A DNA stretch of 8,380 nucleotides from Candidatus Saccharimonadota bacterium (GCA_017993025.1 JAGONL010000032.1:1-8380), one strand, 5' to 3'; counted from the stretch's first letter, positions 1 through 6,174 are shown. Notes: generated by a model from the letters alone, not told the origin. Translations and numbers: made by a program.

Positions 1-331
1 CTAATTCGTCTAGTAACTTATTGTTTTCGTGTGATTTGTCGTAAAATATTAGTCCGTAAAGTGTCATTGCGCGCCCACGTGCTGCGAAGGCAAGTTTTGG
101 TGAGTCGCCCTCTCTGCCCGATTCGTACTTATAGTGATAGCTACCAAAACCTACGATTGACGGGCCCCACATGACAGGACTTTCTCCGGTTAGTCTGCTG
201 AAAATTTCAATTAATTGCTCAGCGTCTTTTTTGTGGCCTTGGTTCTGAATTGCCCGTATGTATTCATCGACGGACTTTGTGGTTGGTTGGGTTTTGTTCT
301 GGTTGTTGTGCTGAGTTTTAGGTTCCATCAT
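1..331 (-). CDS. DUF1801 (YdhG-like) domain protein, C-terminus cut off by the window edge
   Basis: The reading frame is open from the ATG at 331 to position 1, about 110 residues, so the C-terminus lies outside the window. After a polar, Gln/Asn/Lys-rich N-terminal tail of about 20 residues, the DUF1801 pattern is clear: SVDEYI near the start, then GESPVMWGPSIVGFGSYHY, YESGREGD and FAARGRAMTLY. Members of this family are small cytosolic proteins of poorly defined function, some annotated as iron-chaperone-like. Two in-frame ATGs sit at 331 and 328. The upstream one is chosen because an extended -10 (339-347) ends 7 bases before it, as for other starts in this window. There is no Shine-Dalgarno site. 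It lies 38 bases downstream of the DUF2200 gene on the same strand, and its own promoter-like site overlaps that short gap. The family call is firm; the function is unknown. Confidence 0.86.
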   Translation of the reverse strand, partial: MMEPKTQHNNQNKTQPTTKSVDEYIRAIQNQGHKKDAEQLIEIFSRLTGESPVMWGPSIVGFGSYHYKYESGREGDSPKLAFAARGRAMTLYGLIFYDKSHENNKLLDEL

Positions 332-338
332 ACACACA

Positions 339-347
339 ATAATAGCA
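339..347 (-). promoter_or_regulatory. Extended -10 promoter of the DUF1801 gene (leaderless)
   Basis: Read on the minus strand this is TG-C-TATTAT. The hexamer (339-344) ends 7 bases before the ATG at 331, so the predicted transcript starts at or just before the start codon. The site lies in the short gap after the DUF2200 gene. Confidence 0.5.
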
Positions 348-369
348 AAAAGTCAGTGCTTCCGGTAGT

Positions 370-732
370 CTATGCCCTTAAGATTTTGTTTATATCACGA
401 CCTTTGGCTAGCTCGTCGACTAATTTGTCCAGGTAGCGTACTTGCCGGGTTAGGGAGTTTTCTATTTCTTCAACCCTATAGCCACAAATTACACCAGTTA
501 TTAGACAGGAATTAGGATTGAGCTTAGCGTTTTTGAAAAATATTTCGAAGTTCACCTCTTGGTCGATGCACTTTTGAATCTGGCTACTGCCATATCCAGT
601 AAGCCAGCTAATTACCTGATTCAATTCTGATACAGTTCTGTTTTTTCTTTCTACCTTTGTAACGTAGTGTGGATATACAGATGCAAAAGTTAGCTTTGCT
701 ATACGCTCATCTTGCCTTACGGACGTCTTCAT
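370..732 (-). CDS. DUF2200 domain protein
   Basis: This is a complete 120-residue protein of the length usual for DUF2200. Family blocks visible in order are LTFASVYPHYVTKVERKNRT (about residues 14-33), the ISWLTGY segment, NFEIFFKNAKLNPNS, LITGVICGYRVEEIE and a C-terminal helix with YLDKLVDELAKG. These proteins are small and soluble, with no signal peptide or membrane segment, and no enzymatic role is established. The ATG at 732 has no Shine-Dalgarno site. A TGC-TAAGAT extended -10 ends 6 bases upstream, which suggests a leaderless transcript. It is followed by the DUF1801 gene on the same strand and preceded by an SRPBCC gene 57 bases away, so the three may be partly co-transcribed. Family identity is confident; function is not known. 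Confidence 0.87.
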   Translation of the reverse strand: MKTSVRQDERIAKLTFASVYPHYVTKVERKNRTVSELNQVISWLTGYGSSQIQKCIDQEVNFEIFFKNAKLNPNSCLITGVICGYRVEEIENSLTRQVRYLDKLVDELAKGRDINKILRA

Positions 733-738
733 AGAAAT

Positions 739-747
739 ATCTTAGCA
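739..747 (-). promoter_or_regulatory. Extended -10 promoter of the DUF2200 gene (leaderless)
   Basis: Minus strand TG-C-TAAGAT, with the hexamer (739-744) ending 6 bases before the ATG at 732. The hexamer is a weak match to TATAAT, but its TGn element and spacing match the other starts here. Confidence 0.4.
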
Positions 748-789
748 TAGGTACTTTATGAGTCGAAATGACACTTGAGAGGTGTGTGT

Positions 790-1191
790 TTATGATTCAA
801 CGAATTTCTTGAAGTTATTTAGATACGCCTGCCAGCCATCTCGCTGCATTTCTTCGGGGTTATCTGATTCGGGCTCAAAAACTTGTTTGAGGTGAGTACC
901 TGATTCGGCTTCCGAAAGTGTAACCTCTACCTTGCGCCCATCCCCCATAGTGTATTTTAAGTACCTGAACGCCTCTACTTGGTCATAAGTCCATGTGAGT
1001 ACAAATTCCGCTGATCCGTCTTTGGCATAGTTACGAGAACTAAACTTACCGCCTTTAATGACATTGTTTTCGATTCCTTCTGCCGCCCAATCATCGCTGG
1101 CAAATGCCCAATTTTTTACTGCTTTGACATCAGTCCACTTTTCCCACACTTCATTCAGTGGTGCATTTATATTCACATATATTTCAATCAT
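790..1191 (-). CDS. SRPBCC / AHSA1-type (START-like) domain protein
   Basis: A complete 133-residue protein. It opens with the strand typical of the fold (IEIYVNINAP), followed by the VWEKWTDVKAVKNWAFAS helix, GGKFSSRNYAKDG, a central LTWTYDQVEAFRYLKYT strand pair, a VEVTLSEAESGTHLKQVFEP region and the long C-terminal helix starting at GWQAYLNNFKKF. SRPBCC/AHSA1 proteins form a hydrophobic ligand-binding cavity; the Hsp90-activator name belongs to eukaryotic relatives, and the ligand here is unknown. It is soluble, with no signal peptide. Unlike most genes in this window it has a good Shine-Dalgarno site, AAAGGAC at 1195-1201, close to the ATG, so it should have an ordinary leader. An AT-rich stretch at about 1211-1224 could supply the -10. 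The family call is firm; the biochemical role is open. Confidence 0.89.
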   Translation of the reverse strand: MIEIYVNINAPLNEVWEKWTDVKAVKNWAFASDDWAAEGIENNVIKGGKFSSRNYAKDGSAEFVLTWTYDQVEAFRYLKYTMGDGRKVEVTLSEAESGTHLKQVFEPESDNPEEMQRDGWQAYLNNFKKFVES

Positions 1192-1194
1192 AAT

Positions 1195-1201
1195 GTCCTT
1201 T
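1195..1201 (-). promoter_or_regulatory. Shine-Dalgarno site of the SRPBCC gene
   Basis: AAAGGAC on the minus strand, just upstream of the ATG at 1191. It fixes that start and contrasts with the neighbouring genes, which lack such a site. Confidence 0.75.
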
Positions 1202-1328
1202 CTGAGTAATCTTATATTATCATAAGCGAGGTAGCGTGAGATAGGAGCTCTGTGAATTAGAGGACGAACACAAAAAATTTGTAGGACAAGTGTTGCTAAT
1301 GGAATCAGCTCACAAGCTAAGTCAAACT

Positions 1329-2240
1329 TTATCGATTCAGGATATACGCACCAATCATCATGATAATTATAGAAACTATTTTTTGAACTAAGTGCTTACC
1401 TCTAACTTTTTCGTTATTGATATGTGGGAAAAACGCAGCCAGTAACACGCTGTAAACCAGAACAAAAACAGGTTGAAACCCTACACCGATCCATGCGAGA
1501 GTTATTGGCGCAAGAAGTGAGACATAATTAAACGTAATTTTCGCAATTGTGTTAATCGCTTCGTTGGTAATATTAAGTTCTGTGGCTAATTTTTGCTTTG
1601 TGAACACGTTAATGAAATCACGACGCCAAGATTTGACGAAAACCAGTAATGCTAAGCCGAACCCAATAAAGCCTACGCTCTCCCAGAAAGTTGTAGTCCA
1701 GAAACTCGAATTAATTGCAAAGTATTTAAACAACAAGAAGTTTACGGAGAAGATGAGTGATGATAGGAACATCAGTCCTAATGCATCTCCATGTAGTTTT
1801 AATTTTCTACCATCAATCATCTCGAAAGAAATGATTATCGCTCCTAGTACGATTAGCAGACCGCCGAGTAGCTGGTTTGAAGTAAGGCTTTCTTTGAGAA
1901 CAACCTTCGCAAGTACAAATGTTATTACTGGAATAATCTGAAACATTGGGATTGAGGTAGAAGCATCGCTGATCCTAAGAGCTTTCAAATAAGGCTGAAC
2001 AGCTACAAGGTAGAGGCAACCGTTCAGAGAGATTAGTAAGGCGGGTATAGACCCAATACTAAATGCTGAATCTTGAAATATAAATGCTATTGGCATAACG
2101 ACAATGCCTATAAGAGCCGAGAATACCATCATCGCACCTACACTTGTGTCCCTGAAATAGCGACCAACGATGTATTTGTCGAAGTGATTAGATACCGCCC
2201 ACAATGCAGGTGCGATTAATGACAATAAGAAGTTATTCAT
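1329..2240 (-). CDS. EamA/DMT-superfamily transporter, ten-helix type
   Basis: A complete 303-residue integral membrane protein of the standard EamA length, built as two repeats of about 140-150 residues, each with around five hydrophobic helices. The first repeat ends in the family hallmark: a conserved Glu in VVLKESLTSNQ (E117) followed by LLGGLLIVLGAIIIS. The second repeat ends with VSIIIMMIGAYIL before the C-terminus. Charged loops such as GRYFR and KSWRRD separate helices. DMT carriers move amino acids, nucleobases, sugars or other small metabolites through the cytoplasmic membrane; the substrate cannot be read from this sequence. The gene is divergent from a second, broken EamA gene at 2344. 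A TGC-TATAGT extended -10 ends 7 bases before the ATG, with no Shine-Dalgarno site. Confidence 0.92.
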   Translation of the reverse strand: MNNFLLSLIAPALWAVSNHFDKYIVGRYFRDTSVGAMMVFSALIGIVVMPIAFIFQDSAFSIGSIPALLISLNGCLYLVAVQPYLKALRISDASTSIPMFQIIPVITFVLAKVVLKESLTSNQLLGGLLIVLGAIIISFEMIDGRKLKLHGDALGLMFLSSLIFSVNFLLFKYFAINSSFWTTTFWESVGFIGFGLALLVFVKSWRRDFINVFTKQKLATELNITNEAINTIAKITFNYVSLLAPITLAWIGVGFQPVFVLVYSVLLAAFFPHINNEKVRGKHLVQKIVSIIIMMIGAYILNR

Positions 2241-2247
2241 TGACCTA

Positions 2248-2256
2248 ACTATAGCA
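2248..2256 (-). promoter_or_regulatory. Extended -10 promoter of the intact EamA gene (leaderless)
   Basis: Minus strand TG-C-TATAGT. The hexamer (2248-2253) ends 7 bases before the ATG at 2240. It is one of two divergent promoters in the 103-bp gap between the EamA genes. Confidence 0.55.
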
Positions 2257-2327
2257 TAAAGGGTGATGAATATATCGTTGTGTGGGGTGGCTTGTATAGC
2301 ATGTACTTACGAAGGATTGGTGTTCGA

Positions 2328-2336
2328 TGTTATACT
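2328..2336 (+). promoter_or_regulatory. Extended -10 promoter of the frameshifted EamA gene (leaderless)
   Basis: Plus strand TG-T-TATACT. The hexamer (2331-2336) ends 7 bases before the ATG at 2344. The retained promoter suggests the broken gene is still transcribed, or was broken only recently. Confidence 0.55.
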
Positions 2337-2343
2337 GATTGTC

Positions 2344-3215
2344 ATGTGGTTTATCTATGCACTTTTAGGCGCAATCGGCAAATCGTATTCGGGATTTTTC
2401 AGGAAAAAAAATCGCCGGTACTATAAGTAGCTCAATGTACACCTGGGTTGGTTATTCTGTCATTTTGATAGTCATGACGCCTTTTATGCTCGGACAGATT
2501 TCGGAGCTATTTGATCTGATCACGACTTTGCCACTTATAGTTTTAGGGGCAGCAATTGCTTATATAATCGCAACACAATTTAATCTCGAGGCTCTCAAGC
2601 GCGAAGATTTGTCGTACACAGCTCCTCTAAACGCATTTGTACCAGTTTTTACTTTTGTTATAGCGATACGTTTCCTGAATGAGTCGCCAACCAAGATGGG
2701 CGTGTTAGGTATAGTTATAGTCGTCATTGGTGCGTATATCGTAAGCCTGAAGCCAGAGCGCACACGCTGGTACGATCCTCTTACTCGACTTTTTACAAGC
2801 CCAGGTGCCCTGTTTAGTATTGGAGTGTCATTTTTTCTATGCGATCAATAGCGTTATGATCAAAACAATAACAAATAGTGGTTTTAGTGTCTTACTTACT
2901 CTATATGTTACAACTCTTATTGGATGGATTCTGTTATTAAACGTACCAATATCACAGCGTAGTGAATTCAAAGAGATAAGAAAGTCCGATAGGCTCTCTG
3001 TGTTAGGCGGAGCACTTGGGTCATTCGCAGGTAGCTTGTTTCATATTCTTGCATTGGCAAACACTTATACTAGTTATGCCACGGCGGTACGGCGTCTTGA
3101 CGCAGTTATTTCTGTGGCGCTTGGCTGGCGATACCTGAAAGAGAAAAGCATTCGCCTCAAATTAATAGGTAGCATAGTAATGACACTAGGGTCAGTGATT
3201 ATGTTGCTGTCGTGA
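2344..3215 (+). pseudogene. EamA/DMT-superfamily transporter interrupted by two +1 frameshifts
   Basis: Three pieces in different frames make one EamA protein. The first runs from the ATG at 2344 (MWFIYALLGAIGKSYSGFFRK) to an A8 run at 2404-2411. The second runs on from IAGTISSSMYTWVGY to a T6 run at 2831-2836. The third starts FYAINSVMIKTITN and ends at the TGA at 3213-3215. Removing one base from each run gives a continuous 289-residue protein, the normal length. It has ten hydrophobic segments and both repeat hallmarks: FLNESPTKMGVLGIVIVVIGAYIVS in the first half, and RYLKEKSIRLKLIGSIVMTLG in the second. Left as it is, translation from 2344 stops after about 28 residues. Sequencing or assembly error, recent gene loss, or slippage-dependent expression could each explain it. 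It is diverged from the intact EamA gene next to it. Confidence 0.87.
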
Positions 3216-3243
3216 GCTAATGTAGTAAAAGCAAATAAACATC

Positions 3244-3279
3244 ACACTCGTATAAACAAAACCAATTTTTATATCGTGT
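3244..3279. terminator. Weak hairpin between convergent genes, possible bidirectional terminator
   Basis: This lies in the 79-bp gap between the ends of the frameshifted EamA gene and the kinase-like gene. TATAAA (3251-3256) can pair with TTTATA (3268-3273), and ACAC (3244-3247) with GTGT (3276-3279), across a small internal loop. The stem is AT-rich and neither side has a strong T tract, so the call rests mainly on position. Confidence 0.27.
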
Positions 3280-3294
3280 TGTCTTTGTTTGCAG

Positions 3295-3939
3295 CTATCT
3301 ACCAAGCAGATGATTCTGAACAGTTTCTACGTATTCCTCAAAAGGCATAGAAGTTATATCGAAATACGGATAACCTAACTCGCGTGCTTTTTTTGCTGTC
3401 TTTTTGTTTATCTCGGCCTGCTCGCCAAGTCTCTTTCTAAGTAGCTCTACGTCATTGTTATGTCTTTCGAGCCATTCGTTAATCCAATCATGCTTGTTCT
3501 GTTTTGCGTGGGCCACAATATTGTCAGTATGGTCGGCTGAATTAAAGCCTACAAATGCGGGTACAACGTCGTAGCCTTTGAGGCTAATCGTAGATACCCA
3601 TTCTGGAGTAATGTGAAACCCTTCCATTGCCACATCCAATTTATTTCGTCGGTAATGGTCAAGCATTCCAATAAGAGCTCGTTGAGTTAATTCAACCTCG
3701 TTCCCGCTTTTTTCGAAATTTTCCTTTACTTCTCCTTTGCCAAACTTCTTGAATTTTGTATAACCCCTATATTCCACGGATTGCAAAATTTGAAAGGGGT
3801 CATCAACAAACAAGCTTCTTACAGCCTGCTGTACGGCATCCGTGGCAATTAGGTGCATAGGGTGCTTTTTGACCAACCCCTCCATGATCGTAGATTTACC
3901 AACGCGCGTAGGGCCACCAACTAAATATAGTTTATTCAT
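3295..3939 (-). CDS. P-loop kinase-like protein (2-phosphoglycerate-kinase / zeta-like NTPase)
   Basis: A complete 214-residue soluble protein. A Walker A motif sits at the very N-terminus after one strand: YLVGGPTRVGKST, with G9, G14, K15 and S16. A strand ending in IATDAV (D34) follows, in the place where kinase-type P-loop proteins bind their acceptor. A second conserved-looking strand, LDVAMEGFHI, has E106 and G107. A basic helix at about residues 159-170 (LERHNNDVELLRKRLG) fits a lid. This order resembles small kinases such as 2-phosphoglycerate kinases and zeta-type or uridylate-type kinases, which phosphorylate a small molecule using ATP. The acceptor is not determinable. A TATACT hexamer ends 6 bases before the ATG at 3939, with no Shine-Dalgarno site. 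No antitoxin-like partner is adjacent, which argues against a zeta toxin. ATP-binding is confident; the exact reaction is not. Confidence 0.83.
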   Translation of the reverse strand: MNKLYLVGGPTRVGKSTIMEGLVKKHPMHLIATDAVQQAVRSLFVDDPFQILQSVEYRGYTKFKKFGKGEVKENFEKSGNEVELTQRALIGMLDHYRRNKLDVAMEGFHITPEWVSTISLKGYDVVPAFVGFNSADHTDNIVAHAKQNKHDWINEWLERHNNDVELLRKRLGEQAEINKKTAKKARELGYPYFDITSMPFEEYVETVQNHLLGR

Positions 3940-3945
3940 AGTTTA

Positions 3946-3951
3946 AGTATA
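3946..3951 (-). promoter_or_regulatory. -10 promoter of the kinase-like gene (leaderless)
   Basis: Minus strand TATACT ends 6 bases before the ATG at 3939. It has no TGn extension; a T-rich run precedes it. The downstream bases TAAA are shared with other promoters in the window. Confidence 0.5.
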
Positions 3952-4001
3952 AAAAAACAGAGATAAATTGCATCTAATTATGTGCGCGGATGTTCCAAGT
4001 T

Positions 4002-4547
4002 TTAATCTAAATATTCCTGAATTTCAGAATTTGCAAGTCGGTGATTACCGATCTGATTAGGTAGCGCCTTTTGAAGACTAATTAATGCCGTTTCATTGCT
4101 GCCTGAAGGGCTTACTGTTTCTGCAATCTGTCTCAGTGTGTCAGCAATAAATTCGTCACCACAATTTATCACAAGCAGACCATCCACCGCTCTTATATTC
4201 CAAGAGAAACCTTGGTTTCCATTAGTATAGTTTCCGTTAAGCTCAAGGTAAGAGGGGTAGAAATTTCCCGCCAGGCAATCATTTGTAATCTGCCTGTAAT
4301 GCTTCAGTGCTTCCTGCTTGTCACTTCCTGGGAAATTTGGGTTTAGTTCATCGAATATAATGCCTGTGTGGATTGTTTGTAGCATTAAGCTATGTGTTTG
4401 GTTGCCTCTTTGGTAATTTGGATAAAAATTGTCATTGATTTCGTAAAATTTGGCTTGGATTTCGTTCGGACTGAGGTTGTCGATACTATCAAAGGCTTTG
4501 TTAAGCGCTTCTGCATAGGCTCTATCGTTAGGGTTATCGTTGATCAT
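4002..4547 (-). CDS. Hypothetical protein, 181 residues, soluble
   Basis: I do not recognise this family. The protein is acidic and rich in Asn (repeated NxN, NPN and GNxT patterns), with no signal peptide, membrane segment or metal-binding motif. A helical N-terminal part (about residues 1-35) leads into NDNFYPNYQRGNQTHSLML, a central YPSYLELNGNYTNGNQGFSW section with likely beta structure, then IRAVDGLLVINCGDEFIADTLRQIAE and a short acidic tail. The frame can be extended to an ATG at 4577. I prefer the ATG at 4547 because a TACAAT hexamer ends 7 bases before it, as at other starts here, and the extra residues (MCKICITITS) look like translated promoter. The gene follows the kinase-like gene's strand and is divergent from the membrane-protein operon at 4664. 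It is likely real, given its length and codon pattern; its function is unknown. Confidence 0.75.
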   Translation of the reverse strand: MINDNPNDRAYAEALNKAFDSIDNLSPNEIQAKFYEINDNFYPNYQRGNQTHSLMLQTIHTGIIFDELNPNFPGSDKQEALKHYRQITNDCLAGNFYPSYLELNGNYTNGNQGFSWNIRAVDGLLVINCGDEFIADTLRQIAETVSPSGSNETALISLQKALPNQIGNHRLANSEIQEYLD

Positions 4548-4554
4548 GCTAGTT

Positions 4555-4560
4555 ATTGTA
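4555..4560 (-). promoter_or_regulatory. -10 promoter of the 181-residue hypothetical gene (leaderless)
   Basis: Minus strand TACAAT ends 7 bases before the ATG at 4547. No TGn element or good -35 is visible. It decides the choice of start for this gene. Confidence 0.42.
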
Positions 4561-4652
4561 ATACAAATTTTGCACAAGATTTTATAGCAATCTAGGAATT
4601 ACTAGTCTATACTTAAATTTGTCTATATATCATAAATGCACTCTTAAGTAAG

Positions 4653-4657
4653 AAAGG
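4653..4657 (+). promoter_or_regulatory. Shine-Dalgarno site of the first membrane-protein gene
   Basis: AAAGG with 6 bases to the ATG at 4664. Candidate -10 hexamers upstream (TATACT at 4608-4613 or TATATA at 4624-4629) imply a leader of roughly 30-50 bases. Confidence 0.65.
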
Positions 4658-4663
4658 TAACGA

Positions 4664-5392
4664 ATGAACCCAGAAAACCAGAATATCCCGAATGAACCTC
4701 TGAAAGAAAATCCACAGTCTGGTAATGGAGGTTTGCAGCAAGCTAATCCTGCGCCGGGAGTAGTAGGTAATAACCCCAATTTCATAGGTGGAAATACAGT
4801 AGTAGAAAACAATTTTAATCAGACTAGTTTTGCAAACCCATCTGTGGTTAGCCTGCCACCAAAAAATAAAGCAAATCGAACCAAGATTGTACTAATTGTT
4901 GCCTTTATTGCCGCAATATTAATAATTGGTTTATTAGCAATAATAGGGTCCAGGGACTCAAAGAAAACAGACACTAGTAATACGAGCAATAACTCTTCAA
5001 CTAGTAACGATGCGGTAATTGAAAAAGCTGATAAGTTTATTGAGGTTATTAAAAAACAAGGCTTAATAACTAAAGAGTACCTCGCCCTAGGTAAAGAGAT
5101 GGATACTTATGCAAAATATATAGACAAGCCAAATTTAACTAGTCAGGAACGACGAAAGGAGTCACTGCAAATCGGAGTTAAAATAGGACTTTACAGTTCG
5201 GTGATTGAAGAAGGTACGATTAAAAGAACTGGCTCAGAGAATATTGATAGTAACAAAGATTACGTCGTGGTTAAGTACGCTGCAGAAAATCCCAATTCAA
5301 AAGCTTTCTCTGGGCCTTATGAATTTTTAATTTTTTATGCCTATATAGATGGAGATTGGCGATTAGTAGACTTTCAGGTTAAAGATGTCTAA
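4664..5392 (+). CDS. Single-pass membrane protein with Pro/Asn-rich cytoplasmic N-terminus and extracytoplasmic domain
   Basis: A complete 242-residue protein. Residues 1-70 are low-complexity and rich in Asn, Pro, Gly and Gln, without a signal peptide. A basic KNKANRTK stop precedes one strongly hydrophobic segment at about residues 74-95 (IVLIVAFIAAILIIGLLAIIG). A Ser/Asn/Thr linker follows (about 98-116), then a folded domain of about 125 residues with helical DAVIEKADKFIEVIKKQG and C-terminal strands (DYVVVKYAAENP, FLIFYAYIDGDWRLVDFQV). The topology should be N-in, C-out. The C-terminal part resembles small exported domains such as the DUF4878/NTF2-like type, but I cannot assign it firmly. 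The architecture is common in Saccharibacteria surface proteins. It has an ordinary Shine-Dalgarno site and is followed 11 bases later by a second membrane protein gene. Function unknown. Confidence 0.82.
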   Translation: MNPENQNIPNEPLKENPQSGNGGLQQANPAPGVVGNNPNFIGGNTVVENNFNQTSFANPSVVSLPPKNKANRTKIVLIVAFIAAILIIGLLAIIGSRDSKKTDTSNTSNNSSTSNDAVIEKADKFIEVIKKQGLITKEYLALGKEMDTYAKYIDKPNLTSQERRKESLQIGVKIGLYSSVIEEGTIKRTGSENIDSNKDYVVVKYAAENPNSKAFSGPYEFLIFYAYIDGDWRLVDFQVKDV

Positions 5393-5394
5393 TT

Positions 5395-5399
5395 AAGGA
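5395..5399 (+). promoter_or_regulatory. Shine-Dalgarno site of the second membrane-protein gene
   Basis: AAGGA lies in the 11-base gap after the first gene's stop, 4 bases before the ATG at 5404. It supports that start over the in-frame ATG at 5413, which would be too far away. Confidence 0.65.
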
Positions 5400-5403
5400 A
5401 AGA

Positions 5404-5910
5404 ATGGGCACGATGAATAGATTTTGGTCTAAATTTCGCGGTTTTTTGATAATTTTAGTGGTTATGATAATGATTTTTTATTTCAAGATCGTACCAATAT
5501 TGAATCGAGATTATGGTAGGCCACTAGCTACTGTTTCGGAAGAACAAGACAGCTTAATGATGAATATCAGGAGCGAATTAATCGCCGACGGCGTGTTTTT
5601 GACCGAAATTAAATACACAGACAGATTGGATTGTCGCTCTGGCCTTAACAAGAGAGATGGAACATTTCAAAATAGTAGTTCGTTTAGAACCTCCAAATTA
5701 ACTGATAATGAAGCAGCTGTTTTGTTTGATAGAATAGCAAGTATTTTGGAAAAATCGAGTGATAATAATGTTATTAAGTCCACACTCAGCACAAGTGATA
5801 TAGACTATAATCTTAGATTAGAACAACCAGATATAACACTTAGAGTGCTTCGAGCAAGCGAAGGCAGATATATTACCGTTGTTGCTTCTACAGACTGCTT
5901 GCGACCCTAG
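5404..5910 (+). CDS. Small membrane-anchored extracytoplasmic protein
   Basis: A complete 168-residue protein of no family I recognise. A basic N-terminus (MNRFWSKFR) and one hydrophobic segment at about residues 13-30 act as an uncleaved anchor; no signal peptidase or lipobox motif is evident. The remaining 135 residues should face outward. They contain a helix around EEQDSLMMNIRSELIADG, a variable Ser/Asn-rich middle, and DITLRVLRASEGRYITVVAS near the end. There are only two cysteines, C77 and C165, both in the outer domain and well placed for a disulphide. The gene starts 11 bases after the preceding membrane protein gene, with its own Shine-Dalgarno site and no separate promoter visible. 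The two are very likely one transcript and may act together at the cell surface, which is an inference from context only. Confidence 0.8.
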   Translation: MGTMNRFWSKFRGFLIILVVMIMIFYFKIVPILNRDYGRPLATVSEEQDSLMMNIRSELIADGVFLTEIKYTDRLDCRSGLNKRDGTFQNSSSFRTSKLTDNEAAVLFDRIASILEKSSDNNVIKSTLSTSDIDYNLRLEQPDITLRVLRASEGRYITVVASTDCLRP

Positions 5911-6022
5911 TTAATGTTTGTGACTGCCCTCACGATGGGATCAAAAAGTCTGTCCTCTACTGATAGTAAATTTGTGATTTATTGATTTGCTAGATCAAAG
6001 TTCGTCCAGTATCTCTTTATCT

Positions 6023-6044
6023 AAAAAAAAGTAGAAAGTACTTT
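6023..6044 (-). terminator. Possible terminator of the Nudix gene
   Basis: On the minus strand AAAGTA (6044-6039), a CTTTC loop and TACTTT (6033-6028) form a 6-bp stem followed directly by five more T residues. The stem has little GC and lies about 130 bases past the Nudix stop, so the call is tentative. Confidence 0.33.
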
Positions 6045-6102
6045 ATTTCCCCTCAACTAGAAACTAGGCTAGGAGCCCACTATATCCCATTTTCTTCCCC
6101 TG

Positions 6103-6121
6103 AAAGAGGACGGACCTCTTT
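6103..6121. repeat. Perfect inverted repeat, 7-bp stem with 5-base loop
   Basis: AAAGAGG (6103-6109), ACGGA loop, CCTCTTT (6115-6121). The right arm is part of a tandem repeat, so the left arm could also pair with a second CCTCTTT at 6125-6131. No T tract follows on either strand. Confidence 0.6.
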
Positions 6122-6136
6122 AGACCTCTTTAGACC
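6113..6136 (+). repeat. Tandem repeat, 2.4 copies of GACCTCTTTA
   Basis: Two exact 10-bp copies (6113-6122 and 6123-6132) plus GACC (6133-6136). The unit overlaps the right arm of the adjacent inverted repeat. It may be slippage-prone. Confidence 0.85.
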
Positions 6137-6174
6137 ATAACCGTATTGGAGGGACGTATGTATCGTAGTTGCAA

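Larger units (their letters stand above)
5911..6174. other. Intergenic region between convergent genes, with repeats and hairpins but no gene
   Basis: This 264-bp gap is the longest non-coding stretch in the window. It holds an A8 run with a small hairpin (6023-6044), several CTAG words (about 6056-6071), a 7-bp perfect hairpin (6103-6121) and a 10-bp tandem repeat (6113-6136). The longest open frame noticed is a 23-codon ORF at 5914-5985 with no ribosome binding site. Confidence 0.6.

Noticed and set aside
215..436. Open frame of 73 codons on the plus strand across the DUF1801 and DUF2200 genes
   Set aside because: It overlaps both supported genes antisense; the hydrophobic stretch is a by-product of their composition.
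771..785. ACACTT-GAG-AGGTGT hairpin after the SRPBCC gene
   Set aside because: On the strand that matters, the wobble pair becomes a mismatch, leaving four pairs closed by a single inner one, with no T run.
1305..1320. TCAGCT-CACA-AGCTAA hairpin after the intact EamA gene, as a terminator
   Set aside because: The stem is short and no T tract follows on the minus strand.
1549..1941. Open frame of 130 codons on the plus strand
   Set aside because: It lies entirely inside the intact EamA gene on the other strand, has no recognisable domain, and has no ribosome binding site or -10 at the right distance.
2831..2837. Programmed -1 frameshift at the T TTT TTC heptamer in the broken EamA gene
   Set aside because: The sequence looks slippery, but the shift needed to restore the protein is +1, so classical -1 slippage would not give the transporter.
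4630..4812. Open frame of 60 codons on the minus strand
   Set aside because: It is antisense to the Pro/Asn-rich start of the membrane-protein gene; the low-complexity codons create it.
5914..5985. 23-codon open frame after the membrane-protein operon
   Set aside because: There is no ribosome binding site or promoter at the expected distance, and the composition is not protein-like.
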